From: a bacterium UBP2_UBA4780
GTDB taxonomy: Bacteria > Edwardsbacteria > AC1 > EtOH8
DNA length: 7,874 nt
Reading direction: 5' to 3'
Assembly (NCBI GenBank): GCA_002403115.1
Contig: DHHE01000057.1
Location: 1-7,874, forward strand
The notes beneath the pieces are model-generated. The model ran no database searches. It worked only from the letters and a program-made list of their open reading frames with translations, and had not been told where the DNA came from. This document shows, in pieces, positions 1-6,527 of the stretch. Both the position numbers and the translations under genes were made by a program. Numbering within the stretch: the stretch's first letter is position 1; the number at the start of each line of letters is the position of its first letter.

Positions 1-1
1 C

Positions 2-238
2 ACCGCCGAGTTCCAGGACGTCTTCGGGGCCGCGGTGGACCCGGTCCTCTGGAATTTCACCCCGCTGCTGATAGGCGTCACCATCGTCACCTCGCCGCCG
101 GCCTTCGAGTCCCGCCAGGTGGATTTCCGCAACACGGTGGACATCTGGGGCTCCAGCTACCCGCTGACCCCCGACATGCAGCGGCGCTACCGCAACGCCC
201 ACACCATTCTGGTCCGGCCCAGGAACATAGGCGGCTGA
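2..238 (+). CDS. Probable PilW-like minor pilin, C-terminal fragment (5' end outside window)
   Basis: An open frame enters from the left edge and ends at TGA 236-238, leaving 78 residues. No pilin N-terminus is visible, so the call rests on the C-terminus and on position. The fragment ends in RRYRNAHTILVRPRNIGG; an arginine-rich segment followed by a short hydrophobic strand and an R-N pair close to the stop is typical of PilW/PulJ-type minor pilins (known from the family). The next gene is a PilX-like minor pilin followed by PilY1, and pilW-pilX-pilY1 is a common order. A GTG at 35 could be mistaken for a start, but the same frame is open upstream of it and has no Shine-Dalgarno there, so it is read as an internal valine. 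It could instead be another minor pilin. Confidence 0.6.
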   Translation, partial: TAEFQDVFGAAVDPVLWNFTPLLIGVTIVTSPPAFESRQVDFRNTVDIWGSSYPLTPDMQRRYRNAHTILVRPRNIGG

Positions 239-260
239 CCGGAGAGGCCGATATCTTTTT

Positions 261-361
261 ACCACAGAGCCCGCAGAGATGGTTTAGGGTCAATATCAAT
301 AACCGCATGTCAACACATTAAATCACATCACATCCCCCGGTTTCTTTGGGTGCTTTGAGGT
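261..361. repeat. Imperfect inverted-repeat element in the intergenic region
   Basis: The left arm 261-279 (ACCACAGAGCCCGCAGAGA) and the reverse complement of the right arm 343-361 (ACCTCAAAGCACCCAAAGA) agree at 14 of 19 positions. Each arm itself holds two copies of a CARAG-like unit (CAGAG/CAGAG on the left, CAAAG/CAAAG on the right). The 63-base interior is AT-richer than the flanking genes. Similar CACAGAG/CACAAAG-type intergenic sequences recur in many environmental bacterial genomes, from memory and not searched. No ORF lies inside. It sits between the PilW-like and PilX-like genes, where it could affect readthrough or transcript stability. No confident sigma-70 promoter was found in 239-418. 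Confidence 0.4.
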
Positions 362-418
362 TGAATCAAAGGTGACTACGTATCAAGGTTTCCTGGAAAC
401 AATTGGAGAGCTTCTGCC

Positions 419-889
419 ATGCTAAATAGGATTAAAAGCGACCAGGGTGGCTTCGCCCTGATGATGGTGGTGGGCGCGGTGATCCTGTTCATAGTGCTGG
501 CGGCCACCACCGCCTTCATGGTCTCCCGGCTGCAGAAGATGAGCGCCGGCCAGGCCCGATACACCACGGCCACCGACGCCGCCGATGGCGGCATAGAGCT
601 GGGGGTGCTGGAGATAAGCAACGCGGTCAACGACGGCCGACAGCCCCAGGCCACCCAGAACGTCAACATAGGGCGTTACACCGCCCGGATAGACATATCG
701 CCCCAGGGCACCTGCGCCATGCCCAGCGGCTCGCTGGAGATGGCCTCGGCCTACGAGGGCATCGGCACCGGGGCCGGCTCCCGGGGGGTGGCCAACTTCT
801 TCCTGGTGACCGCCACCGCCTCCGCGCCCCCGGCCCCGGAGACCGGCCGCCTGATTACCATGAGGCGCAAACTGGTGGGCGGGGAGTAG
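419..889 (+). CDS. pilX: PilX-like type IV pilus minor pilin
   Basis: A 156-residue protein with a type III (prepilin) signal. A short charged leader (MLNRIKSDQGG) is followed by a hydrophobic helix at about residues 12-36, beginning FALMMVVGAV. The likely prepilin peptidase site is Gly11/Phe12. Position +5 of the mature chain is Met, not the Glu of major pilins; PilX and GspK proteins typically lack Glu5, which fits a minor pilin added at the tip. After the helix, the DAADGGIELGVLEI stretch matches the usual PilX pattern in which an Ala-rich amphipathic helix continues into the globular part. GGAG at 405-408 precedes the ATG by 10 bases. pilY1 starts 50 bases downstream. By family knowledge PilX-type pilins and PilY1 act together in priming pilus assembly. 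The exact subfamily (PilX versus GspK-like) is less certain than its being a minor pilin. Confidence 0.75.
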   Translation: MLNRIKSDQGGFALMMVVGAVILFIVLAATTAFMVSRLQKMSAGQARYTTATDAADGGIELGVLEISNAVNDGRQPQATQNVNIGRYTARIDISPQGTCAMPSGSLEMASAYEGIGTGAGSRGVANFFLVTATASAPPAPETGRLITMRRKLVGGE

Positions 890-898
890 CCCCCGCCC
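877..898 (+). promoter_or_regulatory. GC-only hairpin enclosing the pilX stop codon
   Basis: The left arm GGGCGGGG (877-884) is perfectly complementary to CCCCGCCC (891-898), with the six-base loop AGTAGC. The TAG stop of the PilX-like gene (887-889) lies in the loop. No run of T follows, so it is not a standard intrinsic terminator. It could slow ribosomes at termination, protect a processed 3' end, or tune expression of pilY1 relative to the minor pilins. A chance structure in GC-rich DNA is possible. Confidence 0.4.
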
Positions 899-939
899 GG
901 CATGCCGACACAGCCATCCGCAAGATCAAGGAGGAACCC

Positions 940-3900
940 ATGAGATACGCCGCCCTGCTCATAATGGTGACGGCCCTGGCCGCCGGGGCCCCGGCCCAGA
1001 CCATGCCCTGCGCCGCGCCGTCGTTCGTCTCGGAGACGGTGCAGCCCAACCTGCTGATCGCCATGGACAACTCGGGCTCCATGGGCGACGCCGCCTACTG
1101 GAGCAAGATCTACGGGGGGCGCGACACCCTGTGGCTCAAGTCGGGCGCCCCGCCGCGCTATTACGGCTACTTCGACAACGACAGCTCATACGAGTTCTCC
1201 GGCGGCACCTTCAAGTCGTCGGCCTCTGGAAAATGGCCCGGGTGGCTGCTGAACTGGGCCACTTCCAGCCGCACCGACATCATGCGCAAGGTGCTGATAG
1301 GCGGCAAATTCAGCAGCGACAAGCTGCTGGCCCAATGCCGGGGAAGCTGGGAGAAGAGGTACTACAAAGGGAACACCAGCAATTACAACCAATTCAGGAT
1401 CACCGTCTCAGGAGGAACGACCTATCTTGAGATAACCCAAGTCGGAAGCGATCCCCCGATAGGCAGCGCTCTAAAGAATTCGGCAGTGAACGTCACCGCG
1501 CCGCTTCCCTTCCGGGGGATATTACACCAGATAGCCGACAAGGACATGGACGGGAAATGGGACGACAACGCGCCCCGGTTCGGGCTGTGGATATTCAACA
1601 ACGGCCAGGGTGGCACGGACGAGGGGGGCGGCAGCTACGCCAACAATGGGGGAAGGATCCGCTCCTACATCAACGACCCCACCCTGACCGACCTGGTCAA
1701 CGACATCCAGAACATCGACCCCGAGAACTGGACGCCGCTGGCCGAGAACCACCTGGAGATACTCCACTACTTCGGCCAGATAACCCCGCTCTACGGCAAC
1801 GCCAACTTCACCCCCGGGGCCATGGGGGTCAAGGACCCATATTACGACAAGAAGCGGACGATGATGGTGCCCTGCGCCAAGTCCTTCGTCCTGCTGCTGA
1901 CCGACGGCGAGCCCACCCAGGACAGGTACATCCCCGACGGCACCTCCCTTCCCAACTGCGCCGGCCTGCAGAACTATTGGAACGGGGAGAACGAGCCGCC
2001 CATCTCCTCCGGCAGCAACGGCCGCAGCTGGCTGGACGACGTGGCCCTCTACGGCTACACCAACGACCTGAGGCCCGACCTGGAGGACGAGCAGAACGTG
2101 GCCCTGTACACCGTGTTCTGCTTCGGGAAGGGCTCGGCGCTGCTGAAATCGGCGGCCAAGTGCGGCTCCTTCGTGGACCGCAACGGAAACAAGCGTCCCG
2201 ACCTTCAGTCCGAGTGGGATACCGACGGGGACGGGGTGCCCGATGGCTACTTCGAGGCCGAGGACGGCTGGGAGCTCGAGGATGCCATCACCCGGGCCAT
2301 CCTGGGCATCATCGCCCGGGCCTCGGCGGCCTCGGCGGTGTCCATCGTCTCCGGCTCGTCGGACGGCGAGGGCACGGTGCACCAGGCCTATTTCCAGCCC
2401 GTCAAGTTCCAGGGCACCGACGAGCTTCTGTGGAGCGGATACATGCGGGCCCTGTGGATAGACGCCAACGGCAACCTGCGCGAGGACACCAAGAAAGACG
2501 GCATCCTTCAGACCAAGGACGACGGCGGCAGCGTTCAGGGCGACTACGTGGTCCAGATGCACTTCGATCCCGCCACCAACGAGACCAAGGCCCGGCGCTA
2601 CCGGGACCCTGACGGACGCGGCTACATTTCCAGCCTGATCCTGGTGGACGAGGTGGGGCTGAACGACCTGGCCGACGTCTGGAACGGCGGCAAGTGGCTG
2701 GCAGACAACCCGGCCTCCAGCCGCACCATCAGAGCCTTCGCCGACGCCGACGGAAACGGCATCGTCGGCTCAGGGGAGATGAAGAGCTTCACCGCCGCCA
2801 ACGCGGCCGTCCTGCAGCCCTATCTGGGCGCGGCCTCGACCGCCCAGGCCGAGACCCTCATCCAGTACGTCCGGGGGGTGGACTACCCCAACCTCAGGCC
2901 GCGGAGCATCGGCGGCAAGGTCTGGAAGCTGGGGGACGTCATCAACAGCACCCCGGCCTACGTCGGCAAGCCGACCGAGCGCTACGACCAGATCTACGGC
3001 GACGCCGGCTACGCCGAGTTCTACCAGCAGTACCGCTACCGGCGCAACCTGGTGGTGGTGGGCGCCAACGACGGCATGATCCACGCCTTCAACGCCGGAC
3101 GCTACGTGGCCAACCCCGACCCCACCTCCAACAACAAGGGATACATCGACTACATGGGCCAGGCGGCGGGCAAGGAGCTGTGGGCCTACATCCCCAAGAA
3201 CCTGCTGCCCCACCTGCGCTGGCTGCCCAAGACCAACTACTGCCACGTCTACTACCAGGACCTGAAGATCAAGATCACCGACGTCCAGATATTCCCCAGC
3301 GACGCCGTCCACAAGAACGGATGGGGGACCATCCTGATCGCCGGCATGAGACTGGGCGGCTTCCCCATCACCCTGGGCGGCAGCACCTACCGCTCGTCCT
3401 ACGTCTGCATCGACATCACCGACCCCGACAACCCGGCGCCGCTGTGGGAGGTCAACACCCCGGACATGGGCTTCACCGTCTCCTATCCCTGCGTCGGCCG
3501 GGTGGGCAACGAGTGGTACGCGGTGGCCGGGGGCGGGCCGACCACCTTCGACGGCACCAGCGGCCGCCGGCCGAAGGTATACGTCATCAACCTCCGCACC
3601 GGGCAGCTGGCCCGCTCCATAGAGACTTCGGACGACGACTGCTCCATCGGAGACTGCATCTCGGTGGACATCAACCTCAACGGCCAGGCCGATGTCTTCT
3701 ACTTCGGCACCTACAGCCAGTGGGGGACGGCGGTGGGCCGGATGTACCGGCTGGTCACCTGCTCCTCGTTTTTCCCGGGCACCGAGCAGGCCGATCCCGG
3801 CCTCTGGACGCTGAACACCCTGATAGACGTCCAGCGGCCCATCACCGCCGGCCCGGTGGCCGCCAAGGACGAGTTCAACAACTTCTGGGTGTATTTCGGC

Positions 3901-4518
3901 ACCGGACGCCTTTTCACCGAGTCCGACGAGGCCGACGGCACCAGCCAGTACCTGATAGGGGTCAAGGACAACAGAATGGACTCGGCCCGCACCCTGGCCC
4001 AGCTGCGCAACGTCAGCAACATCGCGGTCAACGGCATCGACAGCGTCTCCTACAACGGGACCTCGGGGCCCTGGCTCAACTGGCGGTCGTTCATGACCGA
4101 CATGTCGGCCTACCGGGGCTGGTACCGGGCGCTGCCGGTCACCGGGGGGCTGGCCGAGCGGTCGCTGAGCAAGCCGATCATCATCGGCGGCGCCCTGCTG
4201 GCCAGCGCCTTCCTGCCATCGGACGACCCCTGCGCCCTGGGCGGGACCGGCTACCTCTACGCCGTCTACTACCAGACCGGGACCGCCTATTACAACCCGA
4301 TACTGGCCCGGGGCGACCCGGGGACCTCGGGGGTGGGGACCGGCGACAGCCCCATCAAGATCAACCTGGGGGCCGGCCAGCCCTCGGCCCCGGCCATCCA
4401 CATCAGCGCCACCGGCGAGCGCACCTTCATCCAGACGCCCACCGGGGCGGTGATCAGCGTCGGCACGGTGCTGCCGTACAGCGCCCGGAGCGGCAACCTG
4501 TTCTGGAAACAGCCATAG
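940..4518 (+). CDS. pilY1: PilY1-type pilus tip adhesin with VWA domain
   Basis: A 1192-residue exported protein. Residues 1-19 form a signal peptide (MRYAALLIMVTALAAGAPA) with a likely cut before Gln20. A von Willebrand A domain starts near residue 36; its MIDAS motif is D43-N-S45-G-S47, with the later metal ligands probably T265 (WTPLAE) and D322 (LLLTDGE). Several calcium-loop patterns follow: D200-D208, D413-D421, D427-D435 (DTDGDGVPD), D508-D516 and a full EF-hand-like loop D602-E613. The C-terminal half is the PilY1 beta-propeller, marked by VVVGANDGMIHAFNAG (705-720) and ELWAYIPKNLLPHL (746-759). Its loop D910-I-N-L-N-G-Q-A-D918 matches the DxDxDGxxD calcium site that controls PilY1 function in Pseudomonas. 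The chain ends in LFWKQP, where PilY1 proteins usually carry a SWRE-like end. The start is supported by AAGGAGG at 928-934. PilY1 works at the pilus tip or cell surface in priming, retraction control and adhesion. Confidence 0.92.
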   Translation: MRYAALLIMVTALAAGAPAQTMPCAAPSFVSETVQPNLLIAMDNSGSMGDAAYWSKIYGGRDTLWLKSGAPPRYYGYFDNDSSYEFSGGTFKSSASGKWPGWLLNWATSSRTDIMRKVLIGGKFSSDKLLAQCRGSWEKRYYKGNTSNYNQFRITVSGGTTYLEITQVGSDPPIGSALKNSAVNVTAPLPFRGILHQIADKDMDGKWDDNAPRFGLWIFNNGQGGTDEGGGSYANNGGRIRSYINDPTLTDLVNDIQNIDPENWTPLAENHLEILHYFGQITPLYGNANFTPGAMGVKDPYYDKKRTMMVPCAKSFVLLLTDGEPTQDRYIPDGTSLPNCAGLQNYWNGENEPPISSGSNGRSWLDDVALYGYTNDLRPDLEDEQNVALYTVFCFGKGSALLKSAAKCGSFVDRNGNKRPDLQSEWDTDGDGVPDGYFEAEDGWELEDAITRAILGIIARASAASAVSIVSGSSDGEGTVHQAYFQPVKFQGTDELLWSGYMRALWIDANGNLREDTKKDGILQTKDDGGSVQGDYVVQMHFDPATNETKARRYRDPDGRGYISSLILVDEVGLNDLADVWNGGKWLADNPASSRTIRAFADADGNGIVGSGEMKSFTAANAAVLQPYLGAASTAQAETLIQYVRGVDYPNLRPRSIGGKVWKLGDVINSTPAYVGKPTERYDQIYGDAGYAEFYQQYRYRRNLVVVGANDGMIHAFNAGRYVANPDPTSNNKGYIDYMGQAAGKELWAYIPKNLLPHLRWLPKTNYCHVYYQDLKIKITDVQIFPSDAVHKNGWGTILIAGMRLGGFPITLGGSTYRSSYVCIDITDPDNPAPLWEVNTPDMGFTVSYPCVGRVGNEWYAVAGGGPTTFDGTSGRRPKVYVINLRTGQLARSIETSDDDCSIGDCISVDINLNGQADVFYFGTYSQWGTAVGRMYRLVTCSSFFPGTEQADPGLWTLNTLIDVQRPITAGPVAAKDEFNNFWVYFGTGRLFTESDEADGTSQYLIGVKDNRMDSARTLAQLRNVSNIAVNGIDSVSYNGTSGPWLNWRSFMTDMSAYRGWYRALPVTGGLAERSLSKPIIIGGALLASAFLPSDDPCALGGTGYLYAVYYQTGTAYYNPILARGDPGTSGVGTGDSPIKINLGAGQPSAPAIHISATGERTFIQTPTGAVISVGTVLPYSARSGNLFWKQP

Positions 4519-4543
4519 GACTTACGCCAAGGAGCGAACGAAC

Positions 4544-4900
4544 ATGAAAGCTGCCATCATCGCCATCATCGTCACGCTGCTGGCCATCGCCGGCGCGGTG
4601 GCCCTGCTGCAGGGGCCGAACGACCAGGAGACCTACACCACCGAAGCCTACGTCATGGCCGTGGGGGAGAACTCGATCACCATCTGCGAGCAGGAGCGGC
4701 CGCTGAACCGCAACCTGGTCAAGGCCTACGACATCGACGGCAATCACGTCGACCTGCGCTCCCTGCCGGTGCCGTTCCAGGCGGTGATGACCATGGGCTA
4801 CGTCAAGGACGAGCCGGTCATCAAGGAGATCAGGGTGCAGATCCAGTACCGGATCGAGGAGGGAAGCGTGGTGGAGGAAAGACGGTCGGATGTCCTGTAG
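4544..4900 (+). CDS. Small membrane-anchored protein in the PilY2 position
   Basis: A 118-residue protein whose residues 3-23 form one hydrophobic segment (AAIIAIIVTLLAIAGAVALL), either an uncleaved N-terminal anchor or a signal peptide. The rest (about 28-110) alternates hydrophobic and polar residues as in a small beta-barrel or OB-like fold, including YVMAVGENSITICEQ and FQAVMTMGYVKDEPVIKEI. AAGGAG at 4529-4534 gives a good start, 25 bases after the pilY1 stop; its last 11 bases overlap the lipoprotein gene. In Pseudomonas aeruginosa a protein of similar length, PilY2, is encoded directly after PilY1, so a similar accessory role is plausible. I see no motif that proves homology, so no symbol is given. 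The gene is solid; its function is unknown. Confidence 0.75.
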   Translation: MKAAIIAIIVTLLAIAGAVALLQGPNDQETYTTEAYVMAVGENSITICEQERPLNRNLVKAYDIDGNHVDLRSLPVPFQAVMTMGYVKDEPVIKEIRVQIQYRIEEGSVVEERRSDVL

Positions 4901-5816
4901 CCTGTCCATCAACAATACCGGGAAGGCGACGGCCGCTGCCTTGGCAGTGGCCGCCGTCTTGTCGGTCGCGGGCTGCGGGCAGAAGCCCAAGGGCCAAGCG
5001 GACGGCGGCAACCGCCCGCCGGAAATTTCCCTGGTGCGGATCCAGCAGGACCAGCCCGCTGTCGACGGCCAGCTGACCCTCGAGGTCAAAAGCTCGGACC
5101 CGGACGGGGACCTGGTGTTCTACCGGGTCGAGTGGGCAGTCAACGGAAAGGCGGCCCAGACGGGCCAGTCCCAGCAATTCTCCACCAGGGGGCTCTCCCC
5201 GGGGGACCTGGTGGCGGCCAGGGTCCAGGCCTCGGACGGGTCGTCCCTGAGCGGCTGGGCATCATCGGGGACGGCGGTGCTCTGGCCAAAGCTGGCCGGC
5301 ATCGACGGCCTGAGCCTGGAGCCCAGCCCCCTGACGGCCGGCCTGACCTCGGTGTCGGCGATCCCCCGGCTCTCGGCGGCCGGGAAGCCGGACCAAATGT
5401 CGTTCGTCTTCAGGTGGACGGTGGACGGACGGGCGTCGCGCGACAGCGGGGGCACCATGTCCACCGAGCCGCTGCGCAAGGGCCAGACGGTGGCGGTGGA
5501 GGCTATTCCTGTCATGGGCGACACCAGGGGCCGGCCGTTCCGCATGACGGCCAAGGTGGTCGGACCGGCTCCGGTTATTAGCGGCGTCGAGAGCCTGGAG
5601 CGGGACAGCCTGTGGGACAACTACCGCATTCTGGCCTCCGACCCCGGCTCCGAGCCCCTGACTTACTCCCTGGTCTCGGCCCCGCCGGGCTCCAGGATCG
5701 ACCAGGCCCAGGGCACCTTCGCCATCCCCCGGGGCGAGTCGGGCGGGGAGGTAGTGCTGAGGGTGAGCAACCGCAGCGGGAGCTGGGCGGAGAGGAGGCT
5801 GGAGACAGCGCCATGA
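4890..5816 (+). CDS. Lipoprotein with tandem Ig-like domains
   Basis: A 308-residue protein with a lipoprotein signal: basic Lys12, an Ala-rich hydrophobic stretch and the lipobox V26-A-G-C29, so Cys29 should be lipidated. Three beta-rich modules follow. Residues about 42-125 contain NRPPEISL and SDPDGD (69-74), a pattern common in PKD/cadherin-like Ig folds. Residues about 135-222 include VFRWTVDG. Residues about 226-305 include LTYSLVSAPPGSRIDQAQG, which resembles the putative-Ig (He_PIG) pattern where a Pro-Pro-Gly turn precedes the next strand. No catalytic motif is visible. The ATG overlaps the upstream gene by 11 bases; GGAGG at 4873-4877 lies 12 bases before it, so translational coupling is likely. 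As an envelope lipoprotein in a pilY1 operon it may anchor or scaffold the tip machinery (inference). Confidence 0.75.
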   Translation: MSCSLSINNTGKATAAALAVAAVLSVAGCGQKPKGQADGGNRPPEISLVRIQQDQPAVDGQLTLEVKSSDPDGDLVFYRVEWAVNGKAAQTGQSQQFSTRGLSPGDLVAARVQASDGSSLSGWASSGTAVLWPKLAGIDGLSLEPSPLTAGLTSVSAIPRLSAAGKPDQMSFVFRWTVDGRASRDSGGTMSTEPLRKGQTVAVEAIPVMGDTRGRPFRMTAKVVGPAPVISGVESLERDSLWDNYRILASDPGSEPLTYSLVSAPPGSRIDQAQGTFAIPRGESGGEVVLRVSNRSGSWAERRLETAP

Positions 5817-6487
5817 TCCACTGGCTTCTGGCGGCCGGCCTCCTGGCAACAGGGACGTACCACAACGCCAAGGGGTATTCGGGAGCGGTCCGCATAGATT
5901 TTGGCCGGGTGATCCCCGGTCATTCTTATTATTACAAAACCTATTTCCGGAACAACGCCGGGGTTCCCCTGCGGCTGACCGGGGGAGGGGCCGGCTGCGG
6001 GAGCTGCCCCCAGCTGACGGCCGGGGGGGGGATGCTGGCGCCCGGAGACTCGACCGAACTGGGCTTTTCGGTCTTGGTTAAGAAGGGGATGACTGACTCG
6101 GCCGGGTACGAGGTCCTGCTTTACACCGACGACGGCAGCCGCCGTGGGCTGTGGGTCTACCGGGTGAGTTACCAGGCGCGGCGGCCGGCGTTGGCCAGGG
6201 CCCCCGCCAGGCCCATAGAGATGACGCCCAACGGGGAGGGTTATCTGGAGGGCTCTATCCCGCTGACCTCCCGGTCGAAGCAGGCGTTGTTGGTGTCGGC
6301 GGCCGGGCTGCCGCAGGGGGTCAGGTTCGGAACGCCCCTGCCCCTGCGCCTGGAGCCGGGCAGCGCTGCCCGGCTGGTTTTCTGGGCCCCGCCGGAGCTC
6401 TTCACCAGGCACCGTTCGATCACCCTGGAACTGGCAGCGGTATCCGGGGGGGTGGCTCAGCGGCTCAGCCTTCCCATGGCCCCTTGA
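5813..6487 (+). CDS. Exported DUF1573-like Ig-fold protein
   Basis: A 224-residue protein. The start is placed at ATG 5813, which overlaps the previous stop as ATGA, has GGAG at 5801-5804, and opens with a hydrophobic leader (IHWLLAAGLLATG); the frame is open further upstream, but that part lies inside the lipoprotein gene. Residues about 28-120 follow the DUF1573/ASH pattern: IDFGRVIPG (28-36), a YFRNNAGVPLRL strand pair (44-55), a Cys motif CGSC (62-65), then LAPGDSTELGFSV (75-87). The family usually has a CGCT-type sequence at the Cys position, so CGSC is a variant. Residues about 135-224 look like a second beta domain (PLRLEPGSAARLVFWAP). No enzymatic motif is visible. A run of nine G (6023-6031) encodes part of the Gly-rich turn. 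Signal peptide cleavage is plausible but the site is not clear. The role is unknown; context suggests an envelope accessory of the pilus locus. Confidence 0.7.
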   Translation: MIHWLLAAGLLATGTYHNAKGYSGAVRIDFGRVIPGHSYYYKTYFRNNAGVPLRLTGGGAGCGSCPQLTAGGGMLAPGDSTELGFSVLVKKGMTDSAGYEVLLYTDDGSRRGLWVYRVSYQARRPALARAPARPIEMTPNGEGYLEGSIPLTSRSKQALLVSAAGLPQGVRFGTPLPLRLEPGSAARLVFWAPPELFTRHRSITLELAAVSGGVAQRLSLPMAP

Positions 6488-6527
6488 CCGGCCTTCTGAC
6501 AACGATTCCATTTGCCTGAAGCGGACA

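Noticed and set aside
405..417. Sigma-54-like GG...GC before the PilX-like gene
   Set aside because: The GG and GC cores are 9 bases apart, not 10, and the GG belongs to the Shine-Dalgarno sequence.
1522..2562. Long open frame on the minus strand (346 codons) inside pilY1
   Set aside because: It is a GC-rich shadow of pilY1 with low-complexity Gly/Val-rich translation and no recognisable domain; the same applies to 2770-4401 on the minus strand and 2694-4547 on the plus strand.
4930..4953. 10-bp hairpin with CTTG loop at the start of the lipoprotein gene
   Set aside because: It lies within the Ala-rich signal peptide codons (GCC/GCG/GCA), where GC-rich self-complementarity arises easily; no regulatory context was seen.
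5612..5812. Longer N-terminus for the DUF1573-like gene, from 5612
   Set aside because: The extension overlaps the lipoprotein gene, reads as low-complexity Gly/Pro/Arg, and would bury the hydrophobic leader that starts at ATG 5813.
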